Positions 1 to 8,275 of a DNA stretch of 64,000 nucleotides are shown here, piece by piece. The notes under the pieces are model-generated. The model made no database searches and was not told the origin of the DNA. It worked only from the letters and a program-made list of their open reading frames with translations. Made by a program: the position numbers and the translations under genes. Position 1 is the stretch's first letter, and the number at the start of each line of letters is the position of its first letter. Location: positions 62,001 through 126,000 of the forward strand of contig NZ_FOVO01000006.1 in NCBI RefSeq assembly GCF_900115195.1, in the 5' to 3' direction. The stretch comes from Xenorhabdus japonica (GTDB lineage Bacteria > Pseudomonadota > Gammaproteobacteria > Enterobacterales > Enterobacteriaceae).

Positions 1-3000
1 GTGAATCAAAACGTGCTTTTACAGAAACACCCGCTTCCGTCAATCTGCGTCCAATGGATTCAGGTGACACACCTTGATACTCTTTGGCCGCTTTATCCAG
101 CAGGCGAATTTCCCCTACCAAGCCTTCACGCTGCAATTGACGCAATACAGGTAATTCAACATTCCAGAAGTAGTTTCCAAGACGCAGACCCCCTTCCGCA
201 ATGACATACACATCATCACGTGATCCGGTTGCATAGAGGGAACTCCAGAATCCGGTATTGCTGCGTGCAGAAGCGATAATGGCCGATTGCTGGACTTCCT
301 GTTCCATAATACGAGAATCGAGGGTTTCATAACTCCACTGCATCAGCACTCTGTTCAGAGCAATAGCAAAATCGTTACCTTTTACATCAATATCGTAAAC
401 TACCTTCTTGCCATCAGTCTGTATTGCATCAAGAATGTTACGGGATCGCTCAAGGCCTTTAGGACCTTTGCCAGACCAAAATGAAACAATACTCTTATCA
501 CCATGCACAGGTTCGAAGCTATAACCATAGCTTTCCAGTCTTGAGACGAATTCAGCGCGCTTATCCCAGTCGTAATCAATTGTGGCATCAACAAAGAGTC
601 TTACCAGTGCAGTGAACTGCTCTTTCGGTATACTCGTATCCCTTACCTTTTGAAATAGTTTTTCCAGTGAAGCAAGCTGGTTTTTCGATAGACTAGTATC
701 CTCTAACTTTGGATCAATGATAAAAGCTACCATTTCCTGTCTGAGGTTATCCGGAATATCTGCATCTACACGCTCAAATTTTGGCACAGGAATATATTTT
801 TCAGTGGCAAGATCATTATCACTATCCAACCAGCGATAAATATCAGCTACTTTCTGTGCTCTGATGGCAGCGGAAGATTCGGTTTCAGAAGTATTTACCG
901 ATGCTTGTTGAATATGTTCTTCACCCAGTGCTTTCAGTCCACTAAGATCCAGTCCCGAAATTTTCGGGGTGTTCCTGACCCATTCCGTTACGACATTAGC
1001 GGGCTGACTAACAGGTTGATTGACTGGCGTTTCGGTATGTACAGATGTCGGCGTAGAACTGCCAGACACGTTCTTATTTCTAGTGCGTATCCCCGCATTG
1101 ATCTGCAAACGATTCAATGCCTTTTTGGCATCGCTCAGTTCATCCAGATCTTCATCCAGAGATTGTAATTCTTTACTGAATTTACCATCAGCCTGAACAG
1201 TCGATTCAGGATTGATGTGACTCTTGGATTTTTCTGCTTGTTCAATGTCTTCAGAGTCGTTGGATTTATAAACGTTACCTGACAGACGACCACTACCCGT
1301 TACTCCTGTGCGAGTCGGCTTATAATTGCCATCAAGTTTTGAGTCTTTAGCATTCTTTTGCACTTGCTCGGTCTTATTGTCTGCCGCGGATACTTCATTC
1401 TGACCGTGCTGTTCCGCCTTCTGCGAGGCTGATTTGCCATCGTGTTCTGCCTGTCTAGCCCTTAGCTCACGGTCAAGGGCTTCTTTATCCCTGTTTTTGT
1501 ATTGAATAAACGCTTCTTCAACATCCTGCTCGGCATGTTGATGATTTTGCTCAGCCTTCAATACACCTACTTCTGATTTGGCAACAGCATCTTTGATATC
1601 ACCCAAACGTCCAGCCGCTGCTTTTTGTGAATTATTTAGCTGGTTTTGCGCAATTTCGCTAGCGTTGTTCAATTCGGTCTGAACACTTCCCAATAATCCA
1701 TCAGCAAACTGATCACGCCATTGCTGACCGGATTCCCCATGATATGTAGCATGGCTGTCCAGTGCTTCCAGACCCTTGGCTTTCGCCATCAGATCATCTG
1801 TCACCTCTTGGGCTTCATCCTTGATCGCATCGCGTTGTTTCTCTCCATTGGCGTTCAGGGCATCCAAATCCGTGGTTTCCAACTGTTTCTGTGTGCCAGA
1901 AACGGCTGCCAGTTGTTTATCTCTTTCCTGCTCTAAACGCTGACGATCAGCTTCCGCTTTTTCCTTATCCTGCAAGGCGTTATGGGCGGCTTTGTCCTTC
2001 TGCACATGTTCAGTAATGGCGTTATCTGACATATGAGATGATGAAGTTGCAGAAACGTTATCCAGAATATAACCCAAGCCATCATTCGAGCCGATTCCAG
2101 AAAATTGCAGTCGGTTTTTGCCCGCTTTGGCGGTTAAAGTCAATGTTTTGTTTTGCCACTCACTTTTGCCATTGGCGTCCACATAAAAAACCTTATCATT
2201 CCACCACACTTCCAGCCCTTTATCGGCCGAGCGGCCAGCACGCCTTGCAAAATCGAATTTGACGGTAATTTCTTCGCCCGCTGTCAAATTCTGGATATTC
2301 TGCCAGATAAGCGTTTTTCCGTTAACATCAAACCCACTGACACGATCGCCATGCCCTTCAACACTGAAGCCATATGCCTTAGCTGAATGCTCGACTTCAA
2401 TGTCATTGATGTATTCCCATCCCTTGGCACCTTGTTCAAAATCACCATTGACGATCAAGTTGCGTAACTGATTTGGATCCAGGCGTTTTTCATTGCCGAG
2501 TGTATTCTCGATATTACTAGTATCCGGGGTATCAACGCCTGTTACAGAACCTTTCAGGCTGTCCTTCAAGTCAGAAGTGACTTCATCCATTTCTGTCAGC
2601 TTAAAGCCATTCAGAGAGGAAACTTCCGGCAGATCAATGGATCCGCGTCCTTTATGGGTTCCCGATGTATTGGCCTCATCACCATTCACCAGATAATTGA
2701 TGCCCTGACTACCCGCACTGCCAAGCACTGTCTGCTTGATATTATCGAACAACGCATTCAGTTTATTACTCTGGGTATTGCTTTCCGCCACTGCAAGGCT
2801 ATAGAAATCACCGTTACCCACCTGAATTGCCACGTTGTTGCGAGCATAAGAGGCGTTGATATTCAAGCCATCACCCACACGGATATTGGCATTGCCCTTG
2901 CCTTTCATGACTGAAACATTCAGGCCGTCACCCACACGGGTATTAACGTTGAATTTGCCCCAAGCCACATTGACGGAAACACCATCACCCACTTTGGTGT

Positions 3001-6000
3001 TGATATTCTGGTCACCATGAGCAGCCGTCACGCTAAGACCATTACCCACAGTGGTCGTGATATTGCCCTTGCCTTTAGCGGCTGTGACCTGCATGCCATC
3101 ACCCACTTTGGTGACAACATTGCCCTGACTCCATAAGGCATTGAAGCTATCCCCATCACCGATTTGAGTCACAAGATTGGCTTCGCCCTTGGCGAGTACG
3201 ACATTGCGACCTTTGCCCACTTTGGTAATTACGTTGGCTTTACCCCAAGCACCTGTGTAGTCATCACCATCTCCGACATGGGTCACGATGTTGGCTTGCC
3301 CTTGAACGACGGTAACTTCCTGACCATCGCCAACTTTGGTAATGATATTCGCATCACCTTTAGCAAAGTTATAACGTTCACCTTTACCAACATGGGTCAT
3401 AATATTGGCTGTGCCCCAAGCCACATTGATGCCCAATCCACCACCGACTTTGGTGATGATATTAGCTTTACCTTTCGCAAGCCCGACCGTAGTACCGTTA
3501 CCAACATGAGTCATGATATTGCCGATTTTGGAAATCAGCAGACCGACTGTGGTTCCATCACCTACTTTGGTCAGAATATTGCCTTCGCCAGCCAACAAGG
3601 CCGCTGTAGTACCATTGCCGACATGGGTCACCACATTGGCTTTAGAAGCCGCCACAACTCCCATGAAATCATTACCGACTTTCGTCACGATATTGGCTTT
3701 GCCTAATGCCAGTACACCCGTCAGGCCATCACCAACATGGGTCATAATATTGGCTTCGCCAAACATGGCAGACAATGTTGTGCCATCACCCACTTTCGTC
3801 ATGATGTTGGCTTTACCTACAAACAAACCAATGCTGGTACCGTTTCCGACATGGGTATAAATGTTGGCTTCACCCACCATCAGTGCCGCTGTCAGATCAT
3901 CACCCACTTTGGTCAACACGTTTGCACCGCCAATCATGGCCGCAAAAGTGGAACCATCACCAATCTGGGTAAAGACGTTGCCTTTGCCAATCATGGCAGA
4001 CAGTGCATCACCATTACCAACTTTGGTCGCAATATTGCCTTTGGCGATCATCAAGGCAACACTCTTGCCATCACCAATGTGTGTGTATACGTTGCCGAGC
4101 GCCAGCATCAATGCCAATGCATCGCCATTGCCGACTTTGGTAAAGACATTACCAGCTCCACCCATCAGCGCCCAGGCATTTCCTTCACCAACATGAGTGA
4201 AAATATTGCCCACACCGATCATGGCCGCAATCGTTGTGCCATCACCAACTTTGGTGAAGATATTACCTGCCGCAGCCATTACTCCCAGTGTTTGCCCATT
4301 GCCTACATGGGTCAAAATGTTGCCGAGGCCCAACATGATGCCGGTGGTATCGCCATTGCCGACTTTGGTCAGAATATTCGTACCACCCAGCATAACGCCG
4401 GTGGTTTTGCCATTGCCGACATGGGTCAGGACGTTGGATCCACCGCCCATGACAGACAGAAGGTCGCCTTTGCCCTTTTTCGTCAGGACATTTGTACCAC
4501 CCAGTGCGATTACCGACGTATTTGAAGAACGAGTATTTGAAGAGTCGACATTGGAAGCATCAGTATTATTGCTGATATGGCTAATGATATTGGCACCGCC
4601 AAACATAGCTGATTCCAGATCACCTTCACCGATTTTGGTCAGAACGTTTGCGCCACCTACAAGAATGGAGGAAACGTCACCATTCCCTACTTGAGTCAGG
4701 ACATTGGCTCCACCAACACCAGACCACAATGCGTCACCGTTGCCAATCTGGGTATGGGTATTGAAACCACCGCCCATAGCGATTCGGCTATCACCATTGC
4801 CTTTATGAATAGAGATATTACCTACGGCCAAAAGATGGGCAAGATAGCGGCCATCGCCAACGCGAACCAGTACGTTTGCCGCTCCGCCAGCATTGACCTC
4901 CATATCACCACGTAGCCCCTGATGAAGCAGTACGTTGGCAATACCGGCACCATTGAACTTAAGATTGCCTTCTTTGCCTTTTTTGATGATGACGTTCGCA
5001 CCACCAGCACCGTCGAATTCGGTGCTACCAAACTCAGAGCTATGTTCAATCACATTTGCAATGCCGGCACCTTTAAAACTGACATTACCACGGGTGACAT
5101 TGGATTTGATGATATTGCCACCACCTGCACCTGCATAATGAATATCACCGGAACTGTCACCGCTGACAGCTGCCGATTTGAACAGATCAAGCTCACTGTA
5201 TTCATGCATATCAGGCACACGACTGGCAGTTGTGCGCACAGTATTAACGCTGTAATGAATATCACTCAGCGAGTAGCCCCCGGTTTCCATAGCGTGATAA
5301 CCGTTAGCAACAGAGATATTTTCATTTTCCAGATTTTTTGTATGGTTACCTGTTTTATACCAAGGACGGGCGATATATTGCAGCACTCCTGTTTCTGGAT
5401 CGTTCCTTAGCTCAACCACCACGACCTTGGTATATCCGTCATGTTGCCTACCATAAACATAGGTGTTTGACATCCGGTTGTATTTCACAGCCTTTACATC
5501 AATGGTGGTTCCATCGCGGTAAATGGCATGACCGCCCATTTTGGCATCAGACAAGGTGATATCTGCCGCGTCAATCTGGATATCACCGCCATAATTCACC
5601 CATTTGTTTTCTGTCAGTTTTTCCTCAACTGCATAAACCATTACCTGTTTCCGTTGTTCAACAGACAGGTTTGACAATGTGTAAGCGCCATCCTCATCAA
5701 TAGGATTAAAGTCACCGTTAGTAGAAATATCTTGCTTTTCCAGCCCCTTGAGATGCTTCCCTATTTTAAACCAAGCTGTCGAGTAGTATCTCAGTTTGCC
5801 AGTTGCAGGATCATTGCTGAGTTGAACTTTGTTGATTTTAGTGTGGGTACCATCCTCAAATGCAAACAGGTAAGTATTCGGCTCCCGTGTGTATTTAATC
5901 CCCATGACCTGATGGGAAGCGCCAATCCACGTACCGCTCATAGTTGCATTTGTCAGCACAACCTCTTCGGCCTTGGCATATTCCATTCCTTCGCTGCCGA

Positions 6001-6871
6001 AGTCATTGGCTGCGCCCTTGCGGGTAATCTCGTTATAGCTACCCATGCCAGAGAACTGGATATTACCACGTGCCACATCAGAATAAAGTTTGTTATAACC
6101 GCCAGCGCCTTCGAACTTAATATCGCCATGAGTTTCGGAATAAACATCATCCATCTGACGAATACGTTCAATAAGGTTAAAAGCACCAGCCCCCTGCAAG
6201 GAGACATTACCAATTTTTCCCTGACGGACAATATGGTTAGCGAGCCCCGCCCCTTTAAAGTCAATATTGCCACTCTCAATCCGTGAGCTGATAATATTTG
6301 CCGCACCAACACCGTCAAAGGTTACGTTGCCGCGGGAGCCTTGATAACGGTTGAACCATGTACGGTCAATATTGTTTCCGCCACCGGCCCCTTTATAAGA
6401 GAAATTGCCCTGATTGGTTTCATGCCAGATTTCATTATACGCTCCGGCACCATCAAAGCTAACATCACCCTGCAAGCCTTTGCGGGTGATACTGTTATAT
6501 CCAGCAGCCCCAGAATAAATGATGCCACTTTCTTCACCGGTATGATTAATTTTCACTCCACCGGCGACCCCTTCAAATTTTATCTGCCCACTCTGTGTCT
6601 TATTGATTGAAGTGTAACCACTTCCCCCTTTTACCGTCAAATCGCCGCATGTATCATTGACTTTCAGATACCCGGTAGCACCTACAACAGTGTCGTTACC
6701 CCAGGTTGTATTGACGATCGCACTAATAGAGCCGACGACGATATAGTCATTTCCGCCATAAGCGTTGATGACTCCACCAACACCGATAGCATGTATTGTG
6801 TTTCCTTCGTCGTCATCTTCATATTTACCGGTAAATAAATATGCTGTACTCCGGTTGGATGATTTTCCCAT
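1..6871 (-). CDS. rtxA: MARTX toxin RtxA, N-terminal 2290 codons (continues past left edge)
   Basis: This is the N-terminal part of a multifunctional autoprocessing RTX toxin, a secreted protein that delivers effector domains into host cells. I read an open frame from ATG at 6871 to the window edge. Order of parts: N-terminal glycine-rich A repeats (about codons 90-300); two related ~90-residue modules (about 300-530); further A repeats; about 35 B repeats of 19 residues with the core N-[IV]-x-T-x-V-G-x-G (about 700-1350); a galactose-binding-like domain opening with VNGDFE (about 1468-1602); an Ala/Gln/Lys-rich probable coiled coil (about 1610-1820); and the start of the effector region (from about 2100, with FWSGK, YATGSRDDVYVIAEGG and LGNYFWNVELPVL). 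That last segment resembles the first effector segment of Vibrio MARTX toxins, possibly DmX, but I cannot assign it firmly. The cysteine protease domain and C-terminal repeats must lie outside the window. An AGGA site precedes the ATG. It lies 26 bases after rtxC, in the order rtxH-rtxC-rtxA. Confidence 0.93.
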   Translation of the reverse strand, partial: MGKSSNRSTAYLFTGKYEDDDEGNTIHAIGVGGVINAYGGNDYIVVGSISAIVNTTWGNDTVVGATGYLKVNDTCGDLTVKGGSGYTSINKTQSGQIKFEGVAGGVKINHTGEESGIIYSGAAGYNSITRKGLQGDVSFDGAGAYNEIWHETNQGNFSYKGAGGGNNIDRTWFNRYQGSRGNVTFDGVGAANIISSRIESGNIDFKGAGLANHIVRQGKIGNVSLQGAGAFNLIERIRQMDDVYSETHGDIKFEGAGGYNKLYSDVARGNIQFSGMGSYNEITRKGAANDFGSEGMEYAKAEEVVLTNATMSGTWIGASHQVMGIKYTREPNTYLFAFEDGTHTKINKVQLSNDPATGKLRYYSTAWFKIGKHLKGLEKQDISTNGDFNPIDEDGAYTLSNLSVEQRKQVMVYAVEEKLTENKWVNYGGDIQIDAADITLSDAKMGGHAIYRDGTTIDVKAVKYNRMSNTYVYGRQHDGYTKVVVVELRNDPETGVLQYIARPWYKTGNHTKNLENENISVANGYHAMETGGYSLSDIHYSVNTVRTTASRVPDMHEYSELDLFKSAAVSGDSSGDIHYAGAGGGNIIKSNVTRGNVSFKGAGIANVIEHSSEFGSTEFDGAGGANVIIKKGKEGNLKFNGAGIANVLLHQGLRGDMEVNAGGAANVLVRVGDGRYLAHLLAVGNISIHKGNGDSRIAMGGGFNTHTQIGNGDALWSGVGGANVLTQVGNGDVSSILVGGANVLTKIGEGDLESAMFGGANIISHISNNTDASNVDSSNTRSSNTSVIALGGTNVLTKKGKGDLLSVMGGGSNVLTHVGNGKTTGVMLGGTNILTKVGNGDTTGIMLGLGNILTHVGNGQTLGVMAAAGNIFTKVGDGTTIAAMIGVGNIFTHVGEGNAWALMGGAGNVFTKVGNGDALALMLALGNVYTHIGDGKSVALMIAKGNIATKVGNGDALSAMIGKGNVFTQIGDGSTFAAMIGGANVLTKVGDDLTAALMVGEANIYTHVGNGTSIGLFVGKANIMTKVGDGTTLSAMFGEANIMTHVGDGLTGVLALGKANIVTKVGNDFMGVVAASKANVVTHVGNGTTAALLAGEGNILTKVGDGTTVGLLISKIGNIMTHVGNGTTVGLAKGKANIITKVGGGLGINVAWGTANIMTHVGKGERYNFAKGDANIITKVGDGQEVTVVQGQANIVTHVGDGDDYTGAWGKANVITKVGKGRNVVLAKGEANLVTQIGDGDSFNALWSQGNVVTKVGDGMQVTAAKGKGNITTTVGNGLSVTAAHGDQNINTKVGDGVSVNVAWGKFNVNTRVGDGLNVSVMKGKGNANIRVGDGLNINASYARNNVAIQVGNGDFYSLAVAESNTQSNKLNALFDNIKQTVLGSAGSQGINYLVNGDEANTSGTHKGRGSIDLPEVSSLNGFKLTEMDEVTSDLKDSLKGSVTGVDTPDTSNIENTLGNEKRLDPNQLRNLIVNGDFEQGAKGWEYINDIEVEHSAKAYGFSVEGHGDRVSGFDVNGKTLIWQNIQNLTAGEEITVKFDFARRAGRSADKGLEVWWNDKVFYVDANGKSEWQNKTLTLTAKAGKNRLQFSGIGSNDGLGYILDNVSATSSSHMSDNAITEHVQKDKAAHNALQDKEKAEADRQRLEQERDKQLAAVSGTQKQLETTDLDALNANGEKQRDAIKDEAQEVTDDLMAKAKGLEALDSHATYHGESGQQWRDQFADGLLGSVQTELNNASEIAQNQLNNSQKAAAGRLGDIKDAVAKSEVGVLKAEQNHQHAEQDVEEAFIQYKNRDKEALDRELRARQAEHDGKSASQKAEQHGQNEVSAADNKTEQVQKNAKDSKLDGNYKPTRTGVTGSGRLSGNVYKSNDSEDIEQAEKSKSHINPESTVQADGKFSKELQSLDEDLDELSDAKKALNRLQINAGIRTRNKNVSGSSTPTSVHTETPVNQPVSQPANVVTEWVRNTPKISGLDLSGLKALGEEHIQQASVNTSETESSAAIRAQKVADIYRWLDSDNDLATEKYIPVPKFERVDADIPDNLRQEMVAFIIDPKLEDTSLSKNQLASLEKLFQKVRDTSIPKEQFTALVRLFVDATIDYDWDKRAEFVSRLESYGYSFEPVHGDKSIVSFWSGKGPKGLERSRNILDAIQTDGKKVVYDIDVKGNDFAIALNRVLMQWSYETLDSRIMEQEVQQSAIIASARSNTGFWSSLYATGSRDDVYVIAEGGLRLGNYFWNVELPVLRQLQREGLVGEIRLLDKAAKEYQGVSPESIGRRLTEAGVSVKARFDS
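2800..4780 (-). repeat. 57-bp (19-residue) MARTX B-repeat array
   Basis: About 35 consecutive 57-bp units encode the B repeats of RtxA. Each carries asparagine, then T-x-V-G-x-G. The residue after the threonine alternates: lysine in one unit, histidine (sometimes glutamine) in the next, for about 25 units. The true period is therefore 114 bp (38 residues). B repeats of MARTX toxins are thought to help the toxin act at the host membrane. The array creates several long but meaningless frames on the plus strand. Confidence 0.9.
5280..5980 (-). repeat. two diverged copies of a ~90-residue module inside the A-repeat region of RtxA
   Basis: Two stretches of the toxin (about 5700-5980 and 5280-5560) are homologous to each other. 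Both contain a VKY/IKY-type strand, an N-T-Y-[LV] segment, LxNDPxTGxL and then W-[FY]-K-x-G-x-H-x-K-x-LE. They interrupt the glycine-rich A repeats. They look like an old internal duplication; I do not know their function. Confidence 0.6.
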
Positions 6872-6897
6872 AAAATAATCCTGGTATTGATTAAAAA

Positions 6898-7359
6898 TTA
6901 AACAACAAACCACTGTACCCGACGGATACAGCGGTCATTTTGAACATCCAGAGTTCCCCTGACAGTACAGGCTTTTTGTCCTTTCCATGCGGCAAAGACA
7001 CGTCGACGGAGATCGCAGGCAATGTCACGGGCATGTCCGAAAGGCGCAATCATTTCCGGAAAAAAGATGTACTGGCCGGAACGCCAATCTTCCCGCGAAA
7101 TTTCCCGTTCACCAGCAAGAATCGCTTGCCGACTGCTGTCAGACAAAAAAGCCCAATTACAAAAAGCAGCTGGGCGTTGGTGTTCATCTTGGTAATAGCA
7201 AAACTGATTGAGCTGGAATGAAGGCAAGATACGCTGTTGCCATTCAGCAACCAAATAACGCCGATGCAAAGGGGAGTGTTGACAAAGCAACATCACCCCA
7301 CCAATCATTGCCTGTATTTCAGTTGTACTCAGTGCTGCCGATTCATGTTTGATCTTCAT
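6898..7359 (-). CDS. rtxC: RtxC, toxin-activating lysine acyltransferase
   Basis: A 153-residue member of the HlyC family, which transfers a fatty acyl chain from acyl-ACP to lysines of an RTX toxin in the cytoplasm. The family hallmark SPLHRRY holds the catalytic His32 (HlyC His23). Also present are AFCNWAFLS, EDWRSG and IAPFG. At the place of HlyC Asp92 there is a glutamate, Glu102, just before the IAPFG motif; this conservative change may be normal for MARTX-associated RtxC. Length matches Vibrio RtxC. It sits between rtxH (34 bases upstream) and rtxA (26 bases downstream) in one leftward operon. The ribosome binding site before ATG is weak (AGGT, distant). Confidence 0.92.
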   Translation of the reverse strand: MKIKHESAALSTTEIQAMIGGVMLLCQHSPLHRRYLVAEWQQRILPSFQLNQFCYYQDEHQRPAAFCNWAFLSDSSRQAILAGEREISREDWRSGQYIFFPEMIAPFGHARDIACDLRRRVFAAWKGQKACTVRGTLDVQNDRCIRRVQWFVV

Positions 7360-7393
7360 GGACTAGCAACTACCTGATAAAATTTTGTTGATA

Positions 7394-7768
7394 TTATTTT
7401 GATGTATCAGAATGACGTTTTGAGCGCTTTTTTGATTCAGCCGTTTCCGGAGCAATTGCTTCTGGATTAATAACTTCCGGATCAATTACTTCTGGAACAG
7501 GTAAAAAACCAGCGGCGATCAGTTTATTGAGTTCAGCTTCCATTCTTGGATCTTCAAGCATACTTTTGACCATGGAAACCATATACATAAAACCAGAAGC
7601 TGGCATATGAATAACTTGTTTTAATTGTAACTCCTGGTCATTTTCTGCCAGCGCACCATTAGCCATTCGATTAGGCTCTTGCCCCACAAAATAAAGAGAG
7701 AATACGCCTTTGTTATAATTAACACTTGAGATGGTTTGAACAAATTTTTCAGACATAATATTATCCAT
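7394..7768 (-). CDS. rtxH: RtxH, conserved MARTX-operon protein
   Basis: A 124-residue protein in the position of rtxH, the first gene of the rtxHCA operon in Vibrio. Its function is unknown in the family as far as I know. The N-terminal half (NYNKGVFSLYFVGQEPN) is compact. The middle has IHMPASGFMYMVSMVKSMLEDP. The C-terminus is a low-complexity tail with several PEVI/PEAI units and a basic end. There is no signal peptide or membrane segment. An in-frame ATG four codons later (7756) has a somewhat better GGA upstream and may be the real start. The call rests on position and general resemblance. Confidence 0.75.
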   Translation of the reverse strand: MDNIMSEKFVQTISSVNYNKGVFSLYFVGQEPNRMANGALAENDQELQLKQVIHMPASGFMYMVSMVKSMLEDPRMEAELNKLIAAGFLPVPEVIDPEVINPEAIAPETAESKKRSKRHSDTSK

Positions 7769-8275
7769 TAAATTAAATATTAATTTAACATTAAATCAAT
7801 GTTTTTTTAATGTTAAATTTGCATTAAATTAAGTAAATCATAAATGAAGCCATATTCATCATGGTCTCATTTATGATTAAACTTTATTGCTATAACTACC
7901 TGAGTCAGCTAAAGTAATCCACTTTATATTTCAAGATGCTGCTTTCAAGCTCTATCCAAAATGGCAAGTACAGTATGAACCAATTGAATATGGAGTGATA
8001 AATCAAATGATTCACTGACTGCGGTTTACTAGTTATGTTAGGTTATCGGTTACCTTGGACAGAAATATAACCATTTATATGATAAAATCAATATATAAAT
8101 AATAAAATGTCTATTTAGACTCTACATTTTGTCCCAATTACCAACAACCATATATTCTTTAATAACAGATAATATCCTTTGATAAATTTATTAAAATCAC
8201 TTAATAAATAAATAGCCCATTCGTTTTTAGGTTATTTTCTTAAGCAGAAATTTTATTTAAAGTAGATTTAATTTA
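7769..8275. promoter_or_regulatory. divergent control region between rtxHCA and rtxBDE
   Basis: A 507-base, very AT-rich gap that must hold the promoters of both toxin operons. Two perfect inverted repeats stand out near rtxH: TTTAACATTAAA at 7784-7795 with its complement at 7806-7817, and AATCATAAATGA at 7836-7847 with its complement at 7867-7878. They could be operators or transcribed hairpins. A short piece near 7938-7960 (TTTCAAGATGCTGCTTTCAAG) resembles the dispersed repeat found elsewhere. I could not pick a promoter with confidence because many AT-rich hexamers fit. Confidence 0.6.

Noticed and set aside
2800-4780. Regular ~57-bp spacing that could suggest a CRISPR array
   Set aside because: There is no conserved repeat separated by unique spacers; the whole unit is conserved at the protein level and codes for the MARTX B repeats.
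3164-4915. Long overlapping open frames on the plus strand, rich in T, D, N, H and I or in P, S, V and L
   Set aside because: They are antisense shadows of the 57-bp B-repeat array of rtxA; they have no ribosome binding sites, and the toxin on the other strand explains the period.
6940-7221. Plus-strand frames of 74-93 codons opposite rtxC
   Set aside because: rtxC on the minus strand has full HlyC-family motifs; these are antisense shadows.
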